Positions 16,222-24,957 of a stretch of 47,846 nucleotides of DNA are shown one piece after another (position 1 is the first letter of the stretch; the number at the start of each line of letters is the position of its first letter). The DNA lies in assembly GCA_900299345.1 (NCBI GenBank), contig OMJM01000054.1, positions 1 through 47,846 on the forward strand, in the 5' to 3' direction. The translations under genes were made by a program, and so were the position numbers. Below the pieces are notes generated by a model. The model was not told the DNA's origin and did no database searches. It saw only the letters and a program-made list of their open reading frames with translations. The stretch is from a bacterium. Lineage in GTDB: Bacteria; Fibrobacterota; Fibrobacteria; UBA11236.

Positions 16222-17553
16222 ATGATCGCTAAAAAGATCCGCACACAGCTTTCCATCATGATGTTCCTTCAGTTTTTCATCTGGGGCGCATGGTTCGTTA
16301 CCTTGGGTCAATGCTTGGGAACCAACGGTTTGGTGGACGCCATCGGTGGGGCCTACGGAACCGCTCCCATCGCGGCGATTTTCGCCCCGCTGTTCCTCGG
16401 CATCGTGGCTGATCGCTTCTTCGCCTCGGAAAAGGTGATGGGAATCTTGTTGTTGTTGGGCGGTGTCCTCATGTGCCTCGCCCCGGGCTTCGCGGTCGCG
16501 CATGACAGTAAGACTCTCGTGTGGCTGTTCACGGGGCACATGCTCTGTTATATGCCCACGCTGGCGCTCGGGAACAACATTGCCTTCGCCAACATCACCG
16601 ATCAGAATCAGTTCCCCAAAATCCGCGTCTGGGGAACCATCGGCTGGATCGCGGCCGGACTGGCTATAGGATTCCTGGGCTGGAGCGCGAAGTTCCACAT
16701 CTTCTGGCTGGCGGGAATCTGTTCGCTGTTGCTCGGCGTCTATAGTTTCTTTCTGCCAAATACGCCGCCACCTGCGCGCGGAAAACCCGTGAACGTGCGC
16801 GCTTTGCTCATGGTTGACGCACTGTCGTTGCTGAAGAAGCCCGCCTTTCTGGTGTTCATTGTCGCTTCCACGTTGATTTGCGTCCCGCTGGCCTATTACT
16901 ACGCCTTCACTTCCAACTTCCTCAGCAACATGGGCTTTCTGGCCCCGGCTTCCACCATGTCGCTGGGTCAGATGTCCGAAATCATCTTCATGCTGCTGGT
17001 GCCGTTCTTCCTGCGCAAGCTGGGGGTGAAATACATGATCCTCGGCGGCATGCTGGCCTGGGTCGTGCGCTATGCCCTGTTCGCCTTCGGGGCCCCGGAT
17101 CAGATCGTCTGGATGCTGTTCCTCGGCATCCTGCTCCACGGCGTCTGCTACGACTTTTTCTTCGTCACCGGCTTCATGTACACCGATCGGGTTTCCGACA
17201 AGGAGATCAAGGGGCAGTCGCAGAGCATGCTGGTTTTCTTCACCCAGGGGATCGGCATGTACATCGGATATCAGGTGGCCTTCAGCAGATTCGGTGCCGT
17301 GGGCAAGGACTACTCGACGCTCGATACGGCCCTCAAGGCGGCCCATCCGGAGGAAAGCCTCACCTTTGTCCAGTCATTGGGAAGAATGTTCTCAGTGGAA
17401 CGCTTGACGGCGGATCCGGCTATCGTATCGGCTGCAACATCCGCTTGGAAATCATTCTGGCTCACATCGGCCCTGATGGCCGGTGTCGTTGCCATCCTGT
17501 TCGCCCTGCTCTTCAGGGATGGTTCAGTAAAAGCGCAGCAGAAAGGGGCCTGA
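16222..17553 (+). CDS. MFS transporter of the nucleoside:H+ symporter (NHS, NupG/YegT-like) family
   Basis: A 443-residue inner-membrane protein with about twelve helices. It starts IRTQLSIMMFLQFFIWGAWFVTLG, the hallmark of the NHS family, and has APLFLGIVADRFFASEK between helices 2 and 3. Known members take up nucleosides, but many homologues sit in sugar-degradation loci. Here it is the last gene of a unit with a keto-sugar hydrolase and a cytochrome, so import of the released sugar is inferred. An AAAAAAGGTG ribosome site lies eight bases before the ATG. Its 3' end overlaps the convergent dehydrogenase gene by 30 bases, with no terminator between them. Confidence 0.87.
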   Translation: MIAKKIRTQLSIMMFLQFFIWGAWFVTLGQCLGTNGLVDAIGGAYGTAPIAAIFAPLFLGIVADRFFASEKVMGILLLLGGVLMCLAPGFAVAHDSKTLVWLFTGHMLCYMPTLALGNNIAFANITDQNQFPKIRVWGTIGWIAAGLAIGFLGWSAKFHIFWLAGICSLLLGVYSFFLPNTPPPARGKPVNVRALLMVDALSLLKKPAFLVFIVASTLICVPLAYYYAFTSNFLSNMGFLAPASTMSLGQMSEIIFMLLVPFFLRKLGVKYMILGGMLAWVVRYALFAFGAPDQIVWMLFLGILLHGVCYDFFFVTGFMYTDRVSDKEIKGQSQSMLVFFTQGIGMYIGYQVAFSRFGAVGKDYSTLDTALKAAHPEESLTFVQSLGRMFSVERLTADPAIVSAATSAWKSFWLTSALMAGVVAILFALLFRDGSVKAQQKGA

Positions 17554-19263
17554 GCCCAATGACGAAGGCAATCGCACGTCACGCCTGTTGCGTGGTTGTA
17601 CGTCTTCTTCCCAAATCTTCATGCCCGAAAGATCGAAGAGGGTTGCGCGCCGTGAACCGTCGGGAATCACGATGGACTGGCCGGGCATTGCCCATGTAGG
17701 CGAGGTGGGGAAGAGTTTCTTACCTGAGGCATCCAGAATCGGAGTTGCAGGAAGGCAGCCGGTGTAGGTGACACGATAAAGGGCCGCGGTGCTGTTGTTG
17801 GCATATTGCGTGGCGCCGTAATCCAGCACGTAAAGCGCTCCATCGCCGTCGCCAAATTCCATGTCCTGAATCCCACCGCTGGAAAAGTTGGGCACTTGTG
17901 CCGTGGTCCACGGCATCGTCACGCCTTGTGAAAGACGCGCGACCGGGCCCGAAGGGATGGTGAGCAACTTGGGTTGCCAGCTCCCGAAGATGGCATAAAT
18001 GATCCATTTGTTTTCAAAGTAAGGCGGAAATTTCACGGTGGAGTTCAGCAGCGGATCGTAATGATAGACCGGTCCGCCACCCATGCCGCATCCGCTCAGG
18101 TCGGTATTAACGGGGTTGGGAGAGGTATTGTCGGTCGCTTCATTGTCCCACGCTACAGCGGGTTTTGCGGGAGGCAAAATGCGCAGGCCTGTGTTGTTGG
18201 GCGAGGTATTGACCGGACGCAGCGGATCGAAATTCATGCTGGTCTGGCCTTGAATGGCCTTACAGGCTCCGGTGGCATAATCCCAATGACAGTATGCGCG
18301 GTTGTCCTTCAAGAAATAAGGGTATCCCAGAAAAGCGGCCGAGTCGGTGATTTTGAGTTGATCCGCTCCGACCGGTCCGCGCGCCGTGGTACTGGTGGCT
18401 GCCGGGCCGAACTCGCCGATGTACAATCGACCTGTGATGGGATCAGGGAAAATGCGGTAAGGATTGCGGTGACCCATTGTGTAAATCTCAGGCAACGTCG
18501 AGTCCTTGCCGACCGGGAACAAATTGCCCGCGGGAATGGTATACAGCTTCCCATTGACCGAATCCTGAACCGGATGGATGCGCAACACTTTGCCCAGCAG
18601 GCTGTTGGTGTTGGCGGTGCTGCGCTGATCGTCGGAGAATTCGTATCCCGGACGTTCATCCATGGGAGAGTATTGATTGCTGCAACCCGCACAATCGTTG
18701 TCTCCGATGGAAAGAAACAGATCCCCGTTCTTGCCGAAGTGCATGGAGCCGCCGTTGTGGGTTTCCCAGATGGAAGGCACCGAGAGCAAAACCTGTTCGC
18801 TGGACAGGTTCAGCGTATTGTTCGACAAAACCTGAAAGCGTGAAAGACGGTAGGTGAGCCGTCCGGACGTGTGATTTTCAGCGGCGCCGTTCCAGAGGGA
18901 AAGCGGTGCGTAATACACATAGAGCCAGTTATCCGTCGCGAAATTTGGACTCACTGCCAGACCCAAAATGCCGCCCACGTCGTTCTGGGATCCCGTGGTG
19001 ACATACAGGTAAACGCTCAAGGTGGCCGCCACGGCGTTTTGTGAGTTCGATGGGGTGTACACGCGGATGATTCCGGCCCGTTCGGCGACGAACACGCGTC
19101 CATCCTTGGCAACCGCCATTTCCACGGGCTGCTTTGCCACACCTGCGGCAATCAAAGTTTGACGGGCGTAACCGGTGGTGGGCGGATCCGGACAGATCTG
19201 AGCAATGACCGTGCTTGCGGCCAGCAACATCAGCGATGGCAGTTTTTTCATGACAATGGACAT
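17524..19263 (-). CDS. Secreted glucose/sorbosone (aldose sugar) dehydrogenase-like beta-propeller with sorting tail
   Basis: A 579-residue exported protein. The six-bladed propeller covers about residues 25-490 and has the family hallmarks VFVAERAGIIRVY, HNGGSMHFGKNGDLFLSIGDN (the His corresponds to the catalytic base of PQQ-dependent soluble dehydrogenases), MGHRNPYRIF and IGEFGPAA. Relatives oxidise aldoses using PQQ. Several cysteines in the insert (CAGC and others) suggest disulfides. The last 80 residues form an Ig-like tail ending in an aromatic LLRFY. ATG 19263 was chosen because a GGGGGA ribosome site lies seven bases before it; TTG 19278 and ATG 19251 are less likely. It is the last gene of the minus-strand unit. 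Confidence 0.85.
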   Translation of the reverse strand: MSIVMKKLPSLMLLAASTVIAQICPDPPTTGYARQTLIAAGVAKQPVEMAVAKDGRVFVAERAGIIRVYTPSNSQNAVAATLSVYLYVTTGSQNDVGGILGLAVSPNFATDNWLYVYYAPLSLWNGAAENHTSGRLTYRLSRFQVLSNNTLNLSSEQVLLSVPSIWETHNGGSMHFGKNGDLFLSIGDNDCAGCSNQYSPMDERPGYEFSDDQRSTANTNSLLGKVLRIHPVQDSVNGKLYTIPAGNLFPVGKDSTLPEIYTMGHRNPYRIFPDPITGRLYIGEFGPAATSTTARGPVGADQLKITDSAAFLGYPYFLKDNRAYCHWDYATGACKAIQGQTSMNFDPLRPVNTSPNNTGLRILPPAKPAVAWDNEATDNTSPNPVNTDLSGCGMGGGPVYHYDPLLNSTVKFPPYFENKWIIYAIFGSWQPKLLTIPSGPVARLSQGVTMPWTTAQVPNFSSGGIQDMEFGDGDGALYVLDYGATQYANNSTAALYRVTYTGCLPATPILDASGKKLFPTSPTWAMPGQSIVIPDGSRRATLFDLSGMKIWEEDVQPRNRRDVRLPSSLGSGPFLLRFY

Positions 19264-19265
19264 CG

Positions 19266-20801
19266 TTATATCCCCCAAGAAATCTGGGTGACCCAGTACC
19301 AGGAATCCTTGAAGGCGGTCACTTCATTAGGTTCGAACTGGGGGCCATAGTAATACTTTGAACTGGGCAAGCGCAGGTGATCCCGCGCGCATTGGAATGA
19401 AACCGTGAGGCGATTCTGGATGGTCTTCTTTGCGAGAACCGACCATTTCCAGTTGTCCTTGGCTGTCATGTCATTATAGTTCGTTCGAGAAAGCACGGTA
19501 TCGTTCGAGATGGGGAGATACGGTGTGTTGTTCACCCGTTCGTGGTTTCCCGAAGCGAAGGAAAAGGTGTTGTTGAGCCAGGGGGAGTTGAAGTATTCAG
19601 CCTGCACGGCGAGGAGATCCAGGATGCGGAAGCAGGGGAGGTTGATGCCCATCATGATGGGCATCCTTTCGCTGATCTTTTCGTAATAGACGGGATAGTT
19701 CTTGAGGCCCAGCACGTCCACTTCGAAGTAGAGCTTCAAATCTTGCGGGCCCATCATGGGGAGCGCGAGAACTTTTTTGGGATCAAGCGTCGCCCGCGCC
19801 ATGAGTAGAACGGCGGAGGTGGTGTAGTATTTGATCGACGGACGGGTTGAATCGGGAAGGGAGTAAAGGCTGCTTGCAGTGGTGCCGTCGGCGGTGTACT
19901 GGGCGGCTCTTGCGCTGTCTCGGATTGCATTGAGGGTGTCGGCATGCGTTCCCTTTTGCCAATAAAGGTCCGCGCGGGCGGCATAAAATTCCGCGGCATT
20001 GGAGTAGTAATTCGAATTTCCGACATAGTCCCTGCCTGTGGTCGGATTGGTGATGTAGCTGTTCTCCTGCACAGGGTTGGTGGTGCGCGATGGTTTCACG
20101 GGAATGAGGTGCTGGAAGTTGACCCCGGCTCCCAAATCCAGAAGGCCGTTGGCGACGGAATACGCCGCCACAAGACCAAGCGAGAAATCGTAGAACGGCG
20201 CCTGTTCCGTTTCTGTTGTCAACAGCGCGTCAATCTTGAGGTCACCCTTTTGATAGTTCGCCTTGAAACCCTGCAGCGTCGCTCCGGAATTGTTCGCCAG
20301 GAGATAGCCGCCCGTGGTCATGGTGGTGGGGTAAGCTCGTGCGCGGAACAGGTATTCACCGAGATTCACCGCCTCAGGGTTGTACTTGTATGGGAACATT
20401 CCCGCACCCAGTTTCAACCACGGTTTTTGAGTATCTCCGAAGTAATAGACCGCTTCGGTTCTTGCCGGACCGACGAAAAAAGCCTTGCGTTGGCTACCTG
20501 GAAAGCCCGCATCAACAATCTCGGGTTGGCGGAACTGGAATACTCCGCCAATGCCACCGCTGAGATGGAGCCGGTCATTGATCACGGCCTCTTTGTTCAG
20601 GTAGGCTCCGAAGTGATCCACCCATTCCATGCTGATGATGGCACCTGGTACGTCTCCCGCCGAATGGAGACCATCATATACAGCGCCGAATTCCTGGAAA
20701 GCGCCCACGTTCAATGGGAGTTGCGTGACGACGGCATCCTTCGCCTGCAGGGCGGACAAACTCATTGCCAGCAGAAGTCCCGACTTCATGAAGGCTTTCA
20801 T
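19266..20801 (-). CDS. Outer-membrane beta-barrel protein, paralogue B
   Basis: A 511-residue exported protein with a signal peptide (KAFMKSGLLLAMSLSALQA). It shares FPYKYNPEAVNLGEYLFRA, PVYYEKISERMPIMMG, EYFNSPWLNNTF, a WKWSVLAKK strand and FQCARDHLR with its neighbours, and ends in a typical barrel strand (SWYWVTQISWGI). An insert of about 60 residues rich in Ser, Thr and Tyr in the middle may be a surface loop. ATG 20801 forms an ATGA overlap with the preceding paralogue. The upstream part of the open frame to 20834 belongs to that gene. Function unknown; channel or binding protein inferred. Confidence 0.77.
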   Translation of the reverse strand: MKAFMKSGLLLAMSLSALQAKDAVVTQLPLNVGAFQEFGAVYDGLHSAGDVPGAIISMEWVDHFGAYLNKEAVINDRLHLSGGIGGVFQFRQPEIVDAGFPGSQRKAFFVGPARTEAVYYFGDTQKPWLKLGAGMFPYKYNPEAVNLGEYLFRARAYPTTMTTGGYLLANNSGATLQGFKANYQKGDLKIDALLTTETEQAPFYDFSLGLVAAYSVANGLLDLGAGVNFQHLIPVKPSRTTNPVQENSYITNPTTGRDYVGNSNYYSNAAEFYAARADLYWQKGTHADTLNAIRDSARAAQYTADGTTASSLYSLPDSTRPSIKYYTTSAVLLMARATLDPKKVLALPMMGPQDLKLYFEVDVLGLKNYPVYYEKISERMPIMMGINLPCFRILDLLAVQAEYFNSPWLNNTFSFASGNHERVNNTPYLPISNDTVLSRTNYNDMTAKDNWKWSVLAKKTIQNRLTVSFQCARDHLRLPSSKYYYGPQFEPNEVTAFKDSWYWVTQISWGI

Positions 20802-22300
20802 AGTGACCATCCCAGCTGCGCCATCATGTACCAATTGGAATTGCGGTAAAGCACTTCACTGGGTTCGAGCCGTCCGCCATAAAACCAGTTGGTTCCCACG
20901 GTGCGCATGTGATCGCGTGCGAATTGGGCGCTCAGATTCAAATGGGGATAGAGTTCCTTGCGCAGCAACAGTACCCACGCGTAATCATCGTGCTTGGTGA
21001 TGTCGTTGTATTGGTTTTTGGAAAACAGCGGCTCTGAACCGGAAGGGATATAGGGAATGGCGACGTTCTGTGCTCCGAGGTTGTACGTGTTGTTTGCCCA
21101 CGGGGAATTGAAGTATTCGAATTGCACGGTGATCTGATCCAACAGATTGAACGTCGGCAGATGCGCTCCCACCATGACGGGTGCACGTTTCCATTTGTCT
21201 TCGTAAAAGACGGGGTAATCCTTCCAGCCCAGAATGGCTGCTTCTGTGAACAATTTGAACGGTGCATTGCCTAAATCCACCTTAATGAGCTTTTTAAGAT
21301 CCAGCGAGGCGCGCGCCATCAGAATGGTTCCGGCAGGCGTATAGTAGTTGCGTTCGGCGTCCGTAACATATGCGGGATCCGACGGATTGAGCCAGTGAGA
21401 CAAGGAATCCACGATGGATTGATACGAGGCAGCACGAACCGAATCTCCTGCTCCGGCATAGAAATCCTTTTGCGCCTTGTAGTAGCTCGCGTCGGCGTAA
21501 TAATCTGTTCCGTGACGTGAGAAGTAGGCGTTCGCCGGAACTTCACGCACCGTCCGGCTGGGTTTGACCTGGAGCAGGCGTTTGAAGTTGACGCCAACTC
21601 CCAAATCCACCAAACCGTCTGCGATGCGATAATCAGCCACCAAGCCGAGCGACCAGTCGTAAAGCGGCGGCAGCGAGGTCTCAGTCGCAAGGAGGGCGTC
21701 TACGGTCAAATCCTTCATTTGAAACCGGCCGTGAAGCCCCTGCAGATAGGCGGCATCGTCGTTCACGAAAAGCACCCCGCCGGTGAAAATTGTCGAGGGG
21801 TAGGGGGTGGAGCGGAAGAGGTATTCTCCAAGATCGACGGCATCCGGATTGTACTTGTACGGGAAAAGTCCCGCACCGAGGCTGAATACCGGTTTTTCCG
21901 GATCACCGAAGGCATACACGGCTTTGGCAACTGAAGGGCCGACGAAGAACAGCTTGTACATGCTGCTTCCGTATTTGGGGATCACGTGCTCGGGCTTTGG
22001 AAACTCGAATACACCGCCCAGACCCACTTGCAGGTTCAGGCGTTGATCCACAACGACTTCCTGGGTCAGAAAAGTTCCGAAGTGATCGACCCATTCATAC
22101 TGAAGTCTGGGATTGGTGCTCGACACAATTCCGGCGTCGTTGGCCACCACGCCTTTTGCGATGGATCCGAATTCCTGCACGCCTCCGAACTTGAGGGGCT
22201 TGTAGACGATGCCGTCTTCCGCATACCCGAACCCCAGAAACGCCGCCAACGCCAGCGCGGCGGCCTTTCCGAAAGTTGCAGGGTTCGAGCGGTTCTTCAT
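20798..22300 (-). CDS. Outer-membrane beta-barrel protein, paralogue C
   Basis: A 500-residue exported protein. The signal peptide ends near GYA-E, and mature sequence VYKPLKFGGVQEFGSI follows. Shared blocks are FPYKYNPDAVDLGEYLFRS-x-PYPST, GLVDLGVGVNFKRLLQVKPSRT, PVFYEDKWKRAPVMVG and EYFNSPWANNTYN. The C-terminus LNLSAQFARDHMR ... NWYMMAQLGWSL is a barrel-closing strand. It lies seven bases after paralogue D and four bases inside paralogue B, so the three are co-translated. The ISERMP motif of the other copies is changed here (KWKRAP), so substrate preference may differ. Confidence 0.77.
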   Translation of the reverse strand: MKNRSNPATFGKAAALALAAFLGFGYAEDGIVYKPLKFGGVQEFGSIAKGVVANDAGIVSSTNPRLQYEWVDHFGTFLTQEVVVDQRLNLQVGLGGVFEFPKPEHVIPKYGSSMYKLFFVGPSVAKAVYAFGDPEKPVFSLGAGLFPYKYNPDAVDLGEYLFRSTPYPSTIFTGGVLFVNDDAAYLQGLHGRFQMKDLTVDALLATETSLPPLYDWSLGLVADYRIADGLVDLGVGVNFKRLLQVKPSRTVREVPANAYFSRHGTDYYADASYYKAQKDFYAGAGDSVRAASYQSIVDSLSHWLNPSDPAYVTDAERNYYTPAGTILMARASLDLKKLIKVDLGNAPFKLFTEAAILGWKDYPVFYEDKWKRAPVMVGAHLPTFNLLDQITVQFEYFNSPWANNTYNLGAQNVAIPYIPSGSEPLFSKNQYNDITKHDDYAWVLLLRKELYPHLNLSAQFARDHMRTVGTNWFYGGRLEPSEVLYRNSNWYMMAQLGWSL

Positions 22301-22307
22301 CGCATCC

Positions 22308-23813
22308 TCAAATGCCGAAACTGATCTGGGTCATCCAGTACCAGTTGTTCCGGTTGGTGGCGTAAAACACTTCGTTGGGATCCAGGAAGGGACCGGCCCA
22401 GGTGGCATCGCTGACCAGACGTGTGTGATCCCGGGCGGCTTGAAAGCTCAAGGTCAGACCGCGTGTCAGATCTTTTTTGACCAGGACGGACCAGCTGTAA
22501 TTGTCCTTGGACAACTGATCCCCGTATTCCACTTTCGATAGCACTTTCTGGGAACCGTCCACGAACTGCGGCGTCGCACCGTTGGTGCTCACGCTTTCAA
22601 AGAAGGAGTTGACATAGGGCGAGTGGAAGTACTCGAACTGGACGGAGATCAGGTCGATGAACTTGAAGCCCGGCAGGTTGATGCCCGCCATAATGGGCAT
22701 GCGTTCCGATTTTTTCTCGTAGAAGATTGGATAATCCTTCACTCCCAGCAGCGCCACTTCGGCGAACACTCGCAAATCGTTCGGTCCGAACAGACCATCG
22801 TGTGGCACGAGTTTCTTGAGGTCCACCGATGCGAACGCGTCCACCACGGCTCCGGCTTGCGTGTAATAGCTGTAGTCGGGTTTGAACGTGGACGTGGGAC
22901 TTTCCCAGGATGTCACGGAATCGAGCAAAGCTTTGGCCGCATTGTATTTGATGGTATCCGCCGGGGTGGCGCCAGAAGACTTCCTCTTGTTGTCGTAAAA
23001 TTCCTTCTGGTTGCGATAATAAGCCTGATTACCGGAGTATTCTTTTCCATCCGGACCCGTGAAATAGGCGTTTTCCGGGGTTTCAACCGACGTTCTGGAA
23101 GGACGTATTGGAACCAAACGCTTGAGATTGATGCCGGCTCCCAAATCCAGAAGCCCGTCAGCGACCTTGTACTTGATGACGGCAGCGAGGGAGAGGTCGT
23201 ACAGAGGAGGCATCACCGTTTCCGTGGTCAGGAAAACATCCGCCGAAAAATTTCCGAGGGTGAGATGCGACTTCAAGCCCTGCAGCGACACGGCGGTGTT
23301 GTTGACAAAGGAATATCCCCCCGTCATGATGTAAGTGGGATAGGGTCCTGTGCGGAAGAGGTATTCTCCGAGGTTGGAGGCGTCGGGGTTGTATTTGTAT
23401 GGGAAAAGTCCCAACCCCAACTTCCAGTTTTCAGAGGCATCGTTCACCGCCTGATATTCGATTTCAGCTGCAGTGGGCCCGATGAAGAAGCTGCGGTACT
23501 GAGTACCACCCCAGAGCGCACCGATCTTTTCCGGCTTCTGGAATTCAAAGATGCCGCCCATGCCAACGTTGATGAACCACTTGTTGTTGACGGAGGCGCT
23601 TTGCGCGATGAATGCTGCGAAATGATCCACCCATTCATCATAAAACGGCGTCGGGTTGGTTCCGAAACGCCCGCCTTGCAGCATTCCGAATTCCGACATG
23701 GCGCCGATGGAAAGCGGCTTGTATGACACGCCGTCTTCACCGCGCGCCAAAGAACACGCAGCGGCAGCCATCAAGGCCGCCGCAAAAATTCGGGATGCGG
23801 GACGGTTACTCAC
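22308..23813 (-). CDS. Outer-membrane beta-barrel protein, paralogue D
   Basis: A 501-residue exported protein with a signal peptide (ALMAAAACSLARG-E). It shares FPYKYNPDASNLGEYLFRT-x-PYPTY, GLLDLGAGINLKRLVPIRPSRT, PIFYEKKSERMPIMAG, EYFHSPYVNS and FQAARDHTR with copies A-C, and its end NWYWMTQISFGI is a barrel strand. The start is GTG, with only a weak ribosome site just downstream of the DUF1080-like gene, so translation may depend on readthrough coupling. Copies B, C and D look like a tandem triplication, with copy A across the convergent junction. Confidence 0.77.
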   Translation of the reverse strand: MSNRPASRIFAAALMAAAACSLARGEDGVSYKPLSIGAMSEFGMLQGGRFGTNPTPFYDEWVDHFAAFIAQSASVNNKWFINVGMGGIFEFQKPEKIGALWGGTQYRSFFIGPTAAEIEYQAVNDASENWKLGLGLFPYKYNPDASNLGEYLFRTGPYPTYIMTGGYSFVNNTAVSLQGLKSHLTLGNFSADVFLTTETVMPPLYDLSLAAVIKYKVADGLLDLGAGINLKRLVPIRPSRTSVETPENAYFTGPDGKEYSGNQAYYRNQKEFYDNKRKSSGATPADTIKYNAAKALLDSVTSWESPTSTFKPDYSYYTQAGAVVDAFASVDLKKLVPHDGLFGPNDLRVFAEVALLGVKDYPIFYEKKSERMPIMAGINLPGFKFIDLISVQFEYFHSPYVNSFFESVSTNGATPQFVDGSQKVLSKVEYGDQLSKDNYSWSVLVKKDLTRGLTLSFQAARDHTRLVSDATWAGPFLDPNEVFYATNRNNWYWMTQISFGI

Positions 23814-23829
23814 TGAGGGGCGCAGGAGC

Positions 23830-24927
23830 TTATTGAATCAGGGCTTTCCCTTGAATCGTTCCCTTCGAGGTTCTCATCTTCAGCAGATAGACCCCTTTTT
23901 GCAGTCCGTTCGTTTCAACGATTAGGTCGGATTTCGTGCCTGAAACACTGACGCGTTTGGCGAGCCGTCCATCCAAGCTGAGCAGTTCAACTGAACGCAA
24001 CGTGCCCTCAACGGCTGAAACGAGTAATCCCTGCGATGTGCCCTCAAGATGGAATTCTGGCTTTGCACGGGGACCATACATGAGCGCGGAAACACCCGTG
24101 ACAGTGTCCACGGGGCCGAGTTTTACGCGGTTCGGTGTGCCATCCGAATCGTGAAGGACGCGGAGCTTGCGGATTTGCCACGCGCCGCCATGGTCTGCCT
24201 GAAAGCCCCAGTATCCCAGAGGGATGTAGGTCTTATTGTTGTTGGCGGTCTGACAAAAGCGGGCGGCGTTTGTTGTCGCCCATTTAGACTTAGCGACCGA
24301 GTCTCGAAAGCTTTGGGACCAGTATCTGAAGGAAACAACCTTGACGCCATTCAGCCAGTGCTCCACACTGTCAGCTTTGACCACGAGGCGCAGTGTATTC
24401 CATTTGCCGGTGTTGAAGGTGAGATAGGGTTGAGGAATCGGGGCGTACACTTCGTACGCGGCTCCTGCGGTGATCCAACCCCTTTGATTGAGGTTGTCAT
24501 CGATGCCGAGCTCGATGCCCGTTCCCCAGTTGCTGCTGTACGACAGATCGAAACGATAGACGACGCCCTCGTTACCGTTGTTGCGGTATTCCATGCGCAA
24601 GTCCATGTCCTTGTACATGGTCTTGGTGCGGTTGTCCGTGATGGCCGCAGTGGTTTTGATGGCGCGGAAAAAGACCCCCGGGCGATCCGGATCGCTGAAC
24701 GTGGTGTCCATTGTCCACCCGGCGTTCAGTGTGGTGGTGGTGGTGCCATTCTGCGCGTAGTTCACAAAGTTGTTCCGGAAGCTGTTGGCGGTTGAATCAA
24801 ACAACAGCTTGAAGCCCTGGGCTTGCTCGTAATACGTCAAGGTGTTGATGGAGTCCTTGAGCGCGGCGGTGGACAGTCCCGCAAGCGCCAGCGACAGCAG
24901 GGTTGATTTGTAAAAGGATGTTCGCAT
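23830..24927 (-). CDS. Secreted DUF1080-like protein with C-terminal sorting tail
   Basis: A 365-residue exported protein (signal peptide 1-21). The domain at about 35-265 has the DUF1080/LamG-like jelly-roll order: GFKLLFDSTANSFRNN, then RPGVFFRAIK, MDLRMEYRNNGNEGVVYRF, WNTLRLVVKADSVEHWLNG, and GYWGFQADHGGAWQIRKLRVL at its end. The last 75 residues are an Ig-like sorting tail (VELLSLDGRLAKRVSV ... GVYLLKMRTSKG). It is the second keto-disaccharide-hydrolase-like protein of the locus and sits between the propeller gene and the three barrel genes. It is more distant from the family core than the copy at 13864, so a sugar-binding rather than catalytic role is also possible. Confidence 0.78.
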   Translation of the reverse strand: MRTSFYKSTLLSLALAGLSTAALKDSINTLTYYEQAQGFKLLFDSTANSFRNNFVNYAQNGTTTTTLNAGWTMDTTFSDPDRPGVFFRAIKTTAAITDNRTKTMYKDMDLRMEYRNNGNEGVVYRFDLSYSSNWGTGIELGIDDNLNQRGWITAGAAYEVYAPIPQPYLTFNTGKWNTLRLVVKADSVEHWLNGVKVVSFRYWSQSFRDSVAKSKWATTNAARFCQTANNNKTYIPLGYWGFQADHGGAWQIRKLRVLHDSDGTPNRVKLGPVDTVTGVSALMYGPRAKPEFHLEGTSQGLLVSAVEGTLRSVELLSLDGRLAKRVSVSGTKSDLIVETNGLQKGVYLLKMRTSKGTIQGKALIQ

Positions 24928-24957
24928 TTCAATCTCTCCTTTGGGTCTTGTCGAATG

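Noticed and set aside
16204-17346. A 380-codon open frame opposite the MFS transporter.
   Set aside because: It has very high Gln/Glu/His/Asp content and no recognisable domain. The plus strand encodes a clear twelve-helix transporter.
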